Shown here: in pieces, positions 13,601 to 26,900 of the stretch
Position numbering within the stretch: position 1 is the stretch's first letter
Layout of the letters: each line of letters opens with the position of its first letter
Origin: Brachypodius melanocephalos
Taxonomy: Eukaryota; Chordata; Aves; Passeriformes; Pycnonotidae
Assembly (NCBI GenBank): GCA_013398615.1
Contig: VZSR01003798.1
Span: 6,240,045 to 6,304,044 of the forward strand
Reading direction: 5' to 3'
Length of the DNA stretch: 64,000 nucleotides
Position numbers and translations under genes: made by a program
The notes under the pieces: model-generated
What the model was told of the DNA's origin: nothing
What the model saw: only the letters and a program-made list of their open reading frames with translations
Databases searched by the model: none

Positions 13601-15327
13601 ATCCAGTCACCTTCCACCATTCCTCCCACCTATCTTCTCCCATTTGCTGGTAACAAGCTGTTTTTCCACTGCTGGGCATGCATGTTCCCTGCAGGTTGTG
13701 AGGAGGAGCCAGCTGCAAACCAAACATCCATCCTTGCAGAGAAACCTCCTGTGATGGCATCTTGGCATGGCAGAGGCAACAGCAACAGATAAAAATCACA
13801 CCTGGATAAGGCAAGAGGAGTGAGCAGGGACAACAGAAATGCAGCAACTGTGTGTGGCCAACATCCCTGCATGGCCCTGCTGCAGCCCTTCTGCCCCAGC
13901 CCCAAAGCTGAGGTCCAGGAAGGGCTGGTGAGGCAGGATGGGTGGCTGTTGGGTACCGGATTCACTACAGTACATAAAAACAGATCCCTGATGCCTTGTT
14001 TTCAATGCACAAGGCCATAATTTCCATCCCTCTGTATGGGACCAGCTCCATTTGAAGACAAAACCTCGTTTCCTGCCCCCAGGTCTCCATCCAGGCCCTT
14101 CAGCTACAGAACTGAGCAACATCCTGCCTGCCCCAAATCACGGGCTTATTGCCATTCACCTTTCTCCCCGTTTGGTTCCTCTTGAATAGATTTGCTTCCT
14201 TTTTTTTCCCAAGCAAAGTCACCAAGCTGTCACCTCAGGGGCACCTTGAACTCGGGAGCAGCACAGGCTTTACAAGGCAGGAGGCAGGCAGTGGCTGGGC
14301 AACGGCCTCAGCAGCATCTATTAATCTCTTGGCTCACTCATCCCTATCACAGACACACCGTAAAAATGATATAAGCATTTCATTCGAACGGCGCTGCAGA
14401 GAGATTGGGAAGAGCATGGGGCCAATTGATTTCCAGTATGTCTGCTCTTTACCTCCAGGTATAAATACAACAGCAAAATCAATCGGAATAACATCATATC
14501 AGCTTTCTAATCTCTTCTGTTCGCAAGACACGCTTTATATACTGCAGCATTTCCTACAGCTTCTCCACGGGAGGCTCCAGCACCTCCGCGCCCCTCAAGC
14601 CGCGCACGTGCAGCCGCTTCCTCGCTCCTGGCCCCTCCTGTGACAAGCCTCAGGAGCTGCAGGTCCAAAGAACAGGTCTAGCCCTATGGGAGATGTCAAG
14701 AAATGTGCCATGGCTGTGTCAGAGCAGCGCTCACTGGCACCTGCTGAGCCCTGGGTCACATCAGCACTCGTGAGAATGGAGATGCTCGCCCGCTCGCACC
14801 CCGTCACGATGGATGGCAGCTCACTGGACACTGAGGGCAGCCAAGCATGCCCAGATCCACTGACACAGGGATGTGAGAAAGGCAGCAGCAGTATCTGCTT
14901 TCCCCACACCCTCAGGACCCCATGGCTGGATTTACCACACATGGTCCTGGTGGCATTTCACTCCTCATGAGCATCCAGAGTGCCACCACACAAAGACCCA
15001 AGCCTGGAGCAGGGCTGCCCGCTCAGCACTGAGCAGACACATTTTCTTTCTGCATTTCCTATTTATCATCAGCCTAAGGCTTTTTATCCTCTCTCCTGGC
15101 CTCCAGCCACCAAAGAGGGCGACTGTGACAAACTGATAAACACTCCTCCCAAGCCTTTGCTTGGGTGAAAATGCAAATGCACTGTGAGCATGAGGAAAGG
15201 GCTGCCTGGTGAGTCAAGGGGTCATCTTAAGCAGACTGCAGCTCAGCACCAAAGTGAGGCTTTGCACCACCTCGAACCAGACTGTGACTGAATAAGTGCC
15301 AGATGGAGAGGAAAGGAGAAGTGGTTT

Positions 15328-15500
15328 AATCACAGAATCCCAGGACGGGTTGGGTTGGAAGGAATCTTAAAGATTATTTACTTCTAACCCCCTGCCATGG
15401 GCAGGGATACCTTCCACTAGACCAGGTTGCTAAGGGTCCATTTGTCCTGGCCTTCAACACTTCCAGGGATGGGCATAAGCTACACTTCCATCTATTCTGC
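15328..15500 (-). mobile_element. CR1 LINE 3' end, antisense
   Basis: This is the reverse complement of the classic avian CR1 3' end. It begins aatcacagaatcccagga, followed by gggttggaaggaatctt, ccctgccatgggcaggg, ccttccactagaccagg and cacttccagggatgggc. It is good evidence for a bird genome. Confidence 0.92.
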
Positions 15501-18500
15501 AATTCAGATGGCAAAGGACACGCACACAGTGTGCATTAGGGCTGTGACAACTGCATCACCTTCAACACTGTGGCCAGCATTGTGTGAAAGCTTTGGGATG
15601 CGTTATCTAACCCACTCAGTGTGGAGCTCCCTTAGCACAAGAGGGCCCCCAGTGATATTTGGCAAGGGGGCCACTGACAGCTCCACCACCAGCACGTCCA
15701 ACTTGGTGCTGGATCACTGACCTGAGCCAAGAGCGTGATGTTGCAGGAGCCTGACCCTGTGCCAGGAAATGCTTAAAACAGTGAGAAGCACTGAAGGCCT
15801 GGAAGTCAACAGCTGGGACCACTACTGCCTTCCTGCCTGAGGCTTTTCCTGACCTTTGCAGAGACTGATGCCCAATGCTGTTTAATACACACCATCCATG
15901 GAGCAAAAGCCCTGCCAGCAGCAGCTCTGCAGCACAAGCCAGGACAGCAGAATATGCTTCCCACCAGCCAGGACCACTGCAGGTTGAGGACAAGCATTAG
16001 GCGTGTTTCTCATTAGCTCTGAGTCCACCAGCCACCTCCATCCCCCTCCCACCACTTCCCTTCCCATGCCTTGGCCACTGCAAGATCAGTCTTGGGTCAT
16101 CTTGATCCACTTGGAAAGCTCAGCCTCTACGAGAGCAAACTGCTTGTCCTCTGGCTCCAATCTCTTACTGAAATTAGTGCCAATGGAAGTGTCACTATCA
16201 ATTTCATAATGTTATTGGATAAATGTAAAACTGGGCCAAGTCCCATATTCCTGACAGGCCATCAAAGAGGTGGGGATTATGGGTAAGCAGACAGGCAGCC
16301 CTGGCAGGAAAGGCAAAGGCTCCAGATCAATTAGCCTGACAAGGCTATCTTGCAGCCACATCACCTCGTGCTGACACCAGCCCCTTCTCTCTCCCTGGAG
16401 CCCAGCTGCCCCTGCACCAAGAAGGTTTATTTTCTCCTGTGGTAACCAGAGTCCTTCCAAACCCAGGGAGCTGCACATCCCCTCTCTAAATATCCATTTT
16501 ATAAGACTCTCAAGACACCGGGGGATTTTGCAGCCATAAAAAGACATTAATTTTCAGGCCTCCTTAGTTTGGTTTAATATTCTGTCAAGCTAAAAAAAAA
16601 AAATTTAAAACAAAAGCCATTAAGCAAAAAAGTGCCTTACTCTGCATTGCTCAGAGATTTCAAATGGAAGGAGCGATCAAAATGTAAAGTACCTGGCACA
16701 ACACATGTTTTGTCTTTGCTGTGTGTTTTTCTTCTTGGTTTTCTTTCAAGATCCTGCTTGGGCCATGAAACTAAACTGGTCAGTACCATCTGGTTCTCAT
16801 GCAGTAATTAATAGTGCTTGTAATTTTTCAAACAAAAATAGTCTTCAGCTGTAGCTTTTTTGGTCAACTTTTGACCTTTTTGTTTTGAAATGGAATTTTT
16901 ATGAAAACATCGAGCAGCCATCAAGGCTACAGATGCCAATGGGTCCATTTCCAGCAGACACCTCATGTGTCCAGTCCCTGCCAGCAAGCAGGCGGCTGCA
17001 TTTACTCAGGGTGTGAATTTGTAGGCCCAAATTTAAAATCAGGCTTGGGATGTTTGCTTTCAGGCCAAAAGATAAATCCTTACATGGTCAAAAAATAATA
17101 AAAATCCTTGCACTCATAGTTTGCCTCAGTTCATGCATGAGGGCAATGAAAATTTAAAACTTACACTTCTCAAAAATTAAATGCAATTTTTTCTTTCCCT
17201 CCACAGCCCTCCTTGAGATGATCTCCAGCAGTGATATCAGTCTCCCAGATTTATTCTATCCTAAGATAAATAGTGTGTTGCTTACAGAATCAAAACCTAT
17301 TTAACTTGTATAATGGTTTAAATCCCGAATCTGCTCCCATAATATTATGAGACTCTTCTGGAATATGAAGTCCATGTCAGAAATATCCATGAACAAATAA
17401 ACAAATCCTTTTTCCTTCGTGCTGAACAACTGGGAGAGGAAGCAAGGCTGGGGTTTGGGTAGACCTGGTGCTCCCTAGACCATGATGCTCACATCAATAA
17501 CAGTGTTGGGTGTGTTAAGCTTTGCTACAAGGCCCAGAATAAACAAGAAATGAGTTTTGGAGGTTTTTTACAAAAACCTTTGTAGACTTAAAGAGTAGAG
17601 GGAAGCCCTTGACATTCTCTAGGCAGAACTGAGGGGAAAGAAACAGATACTTTTTGGTTCAACTAATACTAACTGCTGCATTGATGCACTAGTGTTTTCC
17701 AGGATGTCGTGCCTTTCTTCAAAATTTATAGCCCTTGGTCATAAAGGTGATGGTTTTGTTTAAAAGTCACAGAAGTTGTCCCTGGAGAAACGCTCCTAAA
17801 ATCACAGCTTTCTGGGGGCTGACAGCTCATGTGTAAAGTGCTGCAGTTTTGGGGTTTCCACTGGCCTTGCTGGGACCCTCATTAGCTTTGAGAGAGATTC
17901 TGTGAACAGGGAGATAAAACAAGCAAGGAACAAAAGGTTGGGAGATGTGGGCAAGGATATAAAACAGCTCCCCACTCAGAGAACTTGCCGCACTGTCGAT
18001 CCACCAGCCCAAACAACCCTTCTAATAAATTAGAGAGCGATTCATTGAAATGGCTTCCTCTGTCCCCACACTGACAGTTAATCTGTAATTCAGATAGATC
18101 TGTCAGAAGGCAAGGGTCCAGCATACAAAATAATTAATTCCTCCAAGGTCTGGAAATATTTCCCTTTCTAAAGAGCACAGCACACTCCCCTCCTCGCCAG
18201 TGAGCTCCAGGCACGGATGTGGCTCCTCTTGGAGGTCAGCGAGGAACACCACACGCATTTCAATACAGATGCTCACAAATGCATCACCAGTCACTTCAAC
18301 ACTAGGCTAGCTGGCAGTCCTGGGGTGGTGCTTGTTCCACAGACCTTGCAAGGAGCTTGCCCTGTGTCTCCCAGTGCCCTCCTGCTCCCTCAGTGCCTAG
18401 CCAGAAACTCTTGGCCTCTTGCTCCACATCAGCCTGACACTAATGGTCTTCAAGACCCATTGTTCTGCATCAAGAGTCTAAATCATCAATAAAAACAAGT

Positions 18501-21500
18501 AGAAATGCAACATCCACTGATTCTGGTTGATAAAAGAGCTGCTAGTGCCCAGCATGAGTGTGGAGGTTGGGGCAGAGAACATCCCATCTCCCAGCTTCCC
18601 CAAGAGGAGTCACTCCCAGATCCACCTCTGCCCTCTACAACATCAGCAGATAACCAGGACAGTGGCCTCTGTCTGGAAGACACCAGAGAAACAGAGCAGC
18701 TTGGGAAAAGAAACAAAGGGTGGGAGTCAACCACATGGACATGCTGCAGTGGGTGGTTGGGGAATGGGGACAAGTCACATGAAGCCCCATGTGAGACAAG
18801 CAGAACCTGAATGTGACGCCAGTCCTGGAGGAAGGGCAATCAAAACAAACATCTCCCTTTTGCCAGGAGAGAGGCATGAAGAAGGAGAAAAATGTTGAAA
18901 AGGACTCTTGAGTGGATGTAAGAGATTGGGTATCACAACAGTGACACCATCATGGCATGGTTGGCACAAGCATAGGCCTGGCAATATTAAGTGACATTAA
19001 GGAAGGATCTTCAGATTCAAATCTTTCTGATTTTGCTGATTCTTGCAGCCTCAGTCACCAGCTTTTCAAGCATGAGTGCATAAGAAGCACCACCAGCCAA
19101 ATCCCTGTCTCCCTACATATATTTCACATCCTTCTCCCGAACTATATCATCAAAATCCCCAAGGCAGGTGGGAGGGAAGCTGCCTCACATTAGCCTGTGA
19201 GCCATGAGGGCAGAGAAGGATGGGGGGTTTGGTATTTACCTTCGTGACTAAGCGCTGTCCCCCTGCTCCACACTCTGTGCCCCCAAAACACATCCCTTGC
19301 TCAACAGTTTTGTAGCTCACGACAAGTTTCACAACAACACATCCACACTGGGAAGCCAGATCTGAAGACGTGGAGGTCAAGTGACTTCTCCATCTGCACC
19401 ACCAAGGGAGCAGAAAAGAAGTGGGATAAACAGCATCCTCACCCACAGTGTGGTAATAAGTGGGGGGAAAACAGAAATGTGGTCTTGCACAAGGCTGGTG
19501 GCTTTCTAATTGAGGATAACAGGTGTCTGCTGAGCATCAGGCCAAGTGCCCCTTGCACAAAGCCCATTTCAGGCTGCCAGAGCATCCTGCAGCAGACTCA
19601 CTGTGTCAAACCCACTCCCAAATTCACCTGCTGGGAGGCACCATGGGGCTGGTAACACTCCGCAGATCGTGGCTCACGGGTGCATACAGTGCAAGCAGGC
19701 AGCTGGAAGGCAGCACAAGGCAGGGAAAGCTGTGGTGGTGGGGGCTGCTGGACCACAACCAAGTCCCTTTCTAGAAGCAGCTATCAAGTCTCTGCAGAAG
19801 TAGTGGAATGGAGCCACTTTTCATCCTACCTCTCAAGGAAATCATCGCTGCTGTTACGCAGACACAATTATGTCTCCAGAGCCTTTTAACTGCAGCTCTT
19901 TAGAGCTGAGTGGGTTGATAGAAATCTATTCACAGGACTGACATCGCTTGGCTGGGTAAGGACACTGCCACTGAGTCAGTGGCTGGGGAGGGATCACAAA
20001 ATAAGACTGGTGATGGGGGAAGTCCTAGGCAACGCCAAGGCAGCATCTCCTGGGGGAGCTGCCTCTAGTCCTTTGACTACAAAGGCGAGGCCAATTTCTC
20101 ATTTTATTCTTCTAGAACTTTCTTTCAAAGAAAAACAAATAATATTGGAAAGCTGCCTCCTTTCCTTTGGTTCACGTACTACCCCCCGGAGGGGCCACCA
20201 CGCAGAGATTGGTGGCTGCACGTGCAGGCCACAAGCAGCATGGCAATGCAGAGCAGCATAAGGTTGTCTCTTCCCCAGCACTTCAACTCTCCAGGTAGCC
20301 CTAAACAATGCCAGGATTCAAGCACATGGCAAATGAGAGCACAGGAACACAGCTTGGCCATCGTCACCTTGCCAAATCTGAGTCTGGAGCAGAGGGATGC
20401 AGGAAGCTCTTACTGTGGGACCCTTGAACTGCATTGCAGAGCCCTCTCTGAGCCTGGCAGAGTGGCCGGGGGCTGCTTTATCACATCCGCCATCTGCTTG
20501 TTTGCTTTGCCATCCTCTGCTCCTCCTGGCTACGCTCACAGACTCCTACCTGTTCTCCAAAAGCTTTGCTGGGTCTCAGTAAACAAACCACAGGCAGGGA
20601 CAAAAATAGGGAGGAGAAAGGCAGGGGAGGGGGGAAGAGGGAAGAGAATCAAAATTTAATTAAAGACACTTTTGCTTCAGGGCCTCAGAAAATTTACAAA
20701 TTCATAAATCACTTAGCAAATGCCCCAAGTGGTTGCTATGCCAGACTGCCTACCAGTCCCACCAGGAGGGCCATAAAGCATGAGCACAGAGCTCGGCAGC
20801 TCCCTCCTTCCTCCTTCACCCTGCTACATCAGGCAACCTTGAGCAGCTTGTCAAGCCCGTGACAAGTGTTTCTGCAACCAGGAGTCATCAATCTGCAGCC
20901 CCATTAGCAGTGGTGCACAGAGCTGCTCGTTTCACCTGCAGCTGTGGCACAATGAGAGCTTGGAGAAGGATGGGAAGTGTAAGGACAAAAGTCACGGCAA
21001 GATGGGACCAGAAGACCCTCCAGGAGATTTTGCTGGAAACACACAGTTCTTCAAAAGCACGTTTTCTAATGCGAATGGCCAAAAAACCAACATAAACTAA
21101 GAGGTGGATGCAGAAGGATTTCCACTGTCCATGGAGTTTCTGAGGGCATTACAGAGAAAACCCAGCTTCTGGTAATTCCCAAATAAATCAACCCAGCCTT
21201 TTCTCCCACAGCTGAGAGGAATCTTCACCAGGGGATTCAGGCATGCCATCCACCCCCAACCTACTTCTCACAGGTACTACAAAGACAGCCAGCATCTTAT
21301 GCCAAACAGAGGCAAGAGCGAGCTGCTTCCCTACATTCCTCGCTCGGCACGCGGCAAGGAGCAGACTGAACGTCCAGCACACGGGGGTGTTGCACAGCTC
21401 TGCTATATTTAACAAAGCTCTCAGTACAGTCTCTGGTAGTGTGATGAACCAACACATCTTTGCCAGCAGCCTACCAGAGGAAGGCTTGGAAAGACAGAAT

Positions 21501-23955
21501 TGAGAGTATTTTTCTCCCTTTACTCAGAACTTTGAAGGTGGGAATGGAGTCTTTTCTCAGCAGAGTGGTCAAGTCTTAGCCATCCCTGCTAAGAAGCAGG
21601 TGGTTGGTAAAATGATAACAAAACCTTGCTGGCTTTCCTTCAAGGTGGGCATCAGTGGCTGAGAAGGGAAAATTTATCACACAGTAAAAGACTGGGACAT
21701 AACAAATTCATATGCCGAGCTATATGACTCCCTAAACTGCAACTAGAAACGCAACCCACAGGTTAAGAGAAGCTTTCAGAATCACTCAACCTACCACAGG
21801 CTACACTTTGAACTGTATGAGCTATTGACCCATCTAGTAACATCTATTTTACAAGAGACTGAGTCAAGTAGGATGTAGTGTTGGTTATACCAGAAATCTG
21901 GGACAGATAAAGGGTCATTCTGGCAGAAAGACGAGGACAGAACTGCATTGAAGATGCATCACCCACACCAACCTTTGCCATTTCTAAAGACAAGCTGAAC
22001 ATCCAAGACTTTCTAGGAAACTGCAAGACCCTCATGTCTCCATTTGAGCAACTACAGAGCTTTTGCTTCAGGTCATGAGTAGAACAACAAGAGCTTAAAA
22101 CTGAGGCAGGAGTATCTAATGGGAAAATGCTGGGAGCCAGCCAATTCTCCAGACCTCCCTAGACGAATTCTCAAAATCATAGCTTGAAACACTCAGGACA
22201 AATACAGAATATTTGAAAGAAAATCTTAACACCCTACAAAGGAAGGGTGTCAACAGTTCACTCTGAGGTTTTATTTTGTGTTTCTACATCATCTGCTCAA
22301 GGATAAAACCCAGCTAGGCAGAGGAGGCAGCATAACAAATGCCATGGCATCCATGAATACCTGAGCACTGGAGGGGCACAAACAGCCACTGGGGCTGGCT
22401 CACCCACATCTCAGCTCCCTTTGTCCTGCTGGAACAGGAACCACAGGAACTCAACCAGGGGCAGGTCTGAGTTGGGCCATTTTTATAAATTGATTTTCAT
22501 GATTTTATTAAGCTCTTTCTTCCAAGGCTGCTCTCCAACTTCAAGATGCAATGCTTGGAAAGCTGCAGAGTAGGGAGACCAGCAATCAAGCTTTCACAAG
22601 GAAAAGCAGCAGCTCACCGTGCAAATGACTCCTCTGGCAGGAGCACCAGTGAAGGGGACAAAGAACTCAGAGCACGATCTGGGCCATATAACTGATGTGT
22701 CCCCAGTTCTGCAGGAGCATCCTGATAACATCCACATCTATGGACTGGTTGTGCATCCATCTGCCTACATAGTTATTTACAGTATCTAAGTATGTATCTA
22801 TTTATCTAAGCAGTCTCTCACTTCTATTTCTCTTTCTGCAAAGCTATAATATTTATCTCTATTTTAAGACAATAGAGCTACATTTTTCCACAAAATTCCC
22901 AAAGTAGGGCAGTTCCCAGGGGACATGGCTCCCTCCTCCCATGTCCTCACTGCAGTTCAGGGCGGTGGGGTGGGATGGGGATGGAGATGGGACGTGCCCA
23001 TGGGGCAGCAGTGGCTGTGGGAAGGTGGGCAGGCATGAGGACTCATCCCTGCGTGCGTGAGGATGTCTGTGACAGCAGGCAGGGTTCAGGCTTAGAAGTG
23101 TGGAATATGCTGCCACAGGGTATTTCTTTCTCAGTGTAAGCTGGGATGGCAGCTAACCCAGCTTTCTCCTTCTACCTGCCTAGTCCAATTTCTCTCTTTC
23201 CACAGCACTCTGTACACTCAGGAATGCACAAACCTGGCAATGCTCTGTTCACACTCACACTCAGATAACTTTGCTGGGGATGACCATGCCTGGCACCTCT
23301 CAAGGTTGAGCTCCTGTTTTTCCCTACAGGCAAGCTCACACCTGCTATCATCACCCTTTATATCACCATTTCTCCAGTGGGCAGAAAGGGCAGATCTTTA
23401 AGCAGTCAGCAGCAAAGACCAACCCCCTCACCAGCATCAGCAATGAGCAAACTCCCAGTCCACAGACAAGGGAGGTGGTGCTCAGCTCTGCATCCCCCCC
23501 ACTCCTCTACTTGTGGCAGTACCTTCTGCTTTATCCTTCTCTTTTTTTCCCCTTGAAGAGTGAAAAAAATGCAAATAGGAGCTTATAAATTATCAATTCT
23601 TGATTGATCTTGCTGAGAAAAGCACATAAAACAATCACACAACAGAGGAGAAGAATAATTTAGCATTTCAAGTGGGGAATGGTGATGTTGCTGAGACAGC
23701 TCTGTGTAGGCAGAGCACTCTCAAGCCACCCAGCAGGATATCCCCACCCCAGCCTCTTCCTCCTGTCCTTTGAAAACACACAAACAAAGCCATAACCTTG
23801 TCTGTCAGATGCCTCAAAACATAGAAATCTTTATTTCCATTAGCAGGACAATGCCCTTCCAAGTTACCTGAGAGTACACACATGAGTGCAGCTCCATGTA
23901 CACAGCCTTTCACCAAGAAGATCCTGTGGTTTGACAGTCCAGGTTGGAACCACAG

Positions 23956-23994
23956 CCTGCAAAATTACTGCCACAACCTGCAAAATTACTGCCA
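23956..23994. repeat. Tandem 21-bp duplication
   Basis: Two copies of a unit beginning cctgcaaaattactgcca, the second starting at 23977. The 18 shared bases are identical, suggesting a recent local duplication. Confidence 0.9.
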
Positions 23995-26900
23995 GCAGAG
24001 CAAGACTTATGCATGAAATACTACAGTTTCAGCCCTAGAAGCTGAATTCTGTCAGGCAGAGCTTTCAAGAGCAAGTCCCTGCAATCAGTCTGCATCAACA
24101 ACTTGCCATTGCAGTGGGTTCATGCAGTTGTTGTCCTCCTGTTCCTGCTTAGTTGCATACTAGCAGATATTTTGGAGCTCTTTGCCACTTGTGAAGTCTT
24201 TAAAAAACTGTTCTCTCAAGTGTTGGCTGCTCCAGAGTTTCTCCAACATCTCATGAAAACTTTCTTCCCTGAGTCTGCGTGGGAAGTCGGAATCCTTCCC
24301 CAAAAGTGGGTGACAGCAGCACCCCACAGTCTGCCAAAAGGCTGCACGTGTCATGTTTCAACTGTTTCATCCAGATTACAGCTGACACCATAGAACATTC
24401 CTCAGCCATAGATGCTGCATTTAGCTTCTGTCTACGGAATGAGTACAACATTGTAGCTCAAACGCTTCCCAGGGCAGCTTATGAAACCACACAGGGATTA
24501 CCTGCAAGTCACAGGCAGGAAAGAGCAAAACCAACTACACCACTCCACAGCACTCAAAAAAGTGGTGTCTGGGGACTGAGACCCTCCAGTGCCAGTGTCT
24601 CCAGCAGTGAAGACTTAAGCAGAAGCCAACTGTGCCTGGAAGCAATGATTTAACAGAGAGGAGGAACAGGAGGCCAAGACACCCACCCAAGGCTTTGCTG
24701 TTAAAGCTCAAGGAGTTCTAGAGGTGCTCAAGGTTCCTGTTGTACCTTCTGCTCATAAACCACCACCTTTTCTTAAGTTCCTCTCAAATGTCACCAACAC
24801 CTGGGGCAGTGCAGAACACTGACCAAAACCTGGTGATACAGCATAGCCTAAACATGCACCACCCAAAGATATTGCCTCTGTCCTAAACCATACTGCTACA
24901 GCAGCACTGGTGTTGGGGTTTGATGATTCTGGGGTTTTTTTCCAATATATTCACTTCTTGACATCCCTCCTATTCCCTTTTGGCCACAGAAGCCCACTGT
25001 GCTAGACAAATCCACTACTTGGATTCTGAATGCAATGGAATATCATTTAGCTGGCAGTAAAGACTGCATGTATCTACCTCAGAACCAAATTTCTAATCAT
25101 CTGGGACCTTTGCAAGAGTTTGGTTCTGGAGAAAAGAGCATTTTCCACACTGTCTAAACTTGACTTTACTTCTCTTCTTGCCTTTTACACGGAGTGATTT
25201 TATTTTTAATCACATGGAGTGGGGGGGAAGAAATATATATACATTATTTAGAAATAAATAAAGAAGATGCTGAAAGAGGTGAGGGCTTGTGGATGGGAAA
25301 TTATATTCCTTCACAGCTGCAGTAATGATCTGATTAGGATCCAATCCCTCCACATCCCTCATGTGCTAAGTCATCTCTACAGAGGTGAAGTAGCCTGAGG
25401 GTGAGGGATAGAGGGAGGAGGATGCGCAGAGGAAAGCTCTGACACAATATGGTACCAAAAGAATTGTTCATTTGCCCTCTGGTCACCTTACAAAATGAGA
25501 AATTTCCTTCAGCACCGAAGCACTTTTTCTGCGGATTTTGGCAGCAACACCTTTTAAAATTACAGTTTCATTGCTCAACAATCATTTATGTGCATATCTG
25601 GATCCTCTGCATGAACCAGAAATTCATCCACCCTTCTTGGTCTGTTCTTTCCCTTCTTTCCCAGACTTGCCACCTTCCTTACAAGTCTGCCTTTCAGCTC
25701 CCTCTTGCTGCTGTTTCCAAGCTGCGTAGGAAACCAAAAAAGTGTGCCAGGCTGCTCCACCAAGCCTTATTCCAGCTGCCTCTGGATAGATTTTCAGCAT
25801 ATAGTGAGAATAGCCATTTTTTCCCCTTTTCCCCCTTTTCAGAAGTTAGTTTCCTCTGATGTAGATGGCACTCTTAGCCCAGACAAACTGCTGGGGAACT
25901 CCCCACCATTAGCTGCCCTCCTGAGAAAACCCCCTCCTCCTGCATCTGGGAACAGCTCTGATCCACAGACAAGATCAGAGGTGTTACTGCTGCTGGGATG
26001 CACAATCTCTTCACCACTACAAAAATAAATTCTGGGTTGTTTTTTTTTTCCCTCTTACTTTCATATTGACTTTTTTTTTGTGGCCAAGGAAATAGAGCCC
26101 TAAAGACGATGCAAGGACAGAGAAAGTAGAGCAAATGAGATCAAAGATTCCAATTTACTCTCCCCCATCCCTTGTAGGAATTGAAGATCAGCTGGCAGTA
26201 AAGCTTTAATAGTAGTATTAAAAGGCAAATATAAAAGGGATGTTTTTACAATGAACAATGTGACAAGCATACAAAAGCCACACAAGCAGGACTCTGTCTG
26301 TTGACACCCAAAAGGAGATTTCTGCAGATCTTAGACACAAGGACAATCACTGTTCAGGCCATGGTAGGACCTCCAGTACCTGGAAAACGGGGAGCTTTGT
26401 GGGTTCCCACTTGCTTCAGCTCGAAATGGATGACAAGAGGGACAGGGAGGGGTGAATTCAGGCCAATTCAAGCCTCCTAATCCACCAGCAGCTGCATTTA
26501 CTCAGACATGGGACTTCCCGGGCCAGAAACCTCAGCCAGGCACAGCTCCCATGCTGCCAACTCCCAAGGATGTAGGCTATCAGGACAACTCCATCCCTTC
26601 CTCACCCCATCCCAGCAGGAATATCATCACATCAGCTCAGAAACAGTCAAAACATACCATTAACCTGCAATTCAGGAATTGGGACACTGCACCAAAGGGA
26701 ACCCCAGGCTGGGCTGCAGACTTATGCAAGCTAAAGCAGCAGAGCACAGCTGTAATTTGTCATATGCCACCCAGAACACAGCTCACACAGTCAAAATTAG
26801 TGTTTTTTTAGAGGCAGTGACATAGAGTAAAACAATCTCAGGCCCAAGTGACTTCATGGGCAAAGATTATCGGGTTCACCAAAAAAAGCTTGGAGGGCTG

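Noticed and set aside
22720..22815. Run of TATCTA-like words that resembles a decayed microsatellite
   Set aside because: Too irregular to call as a repeat.
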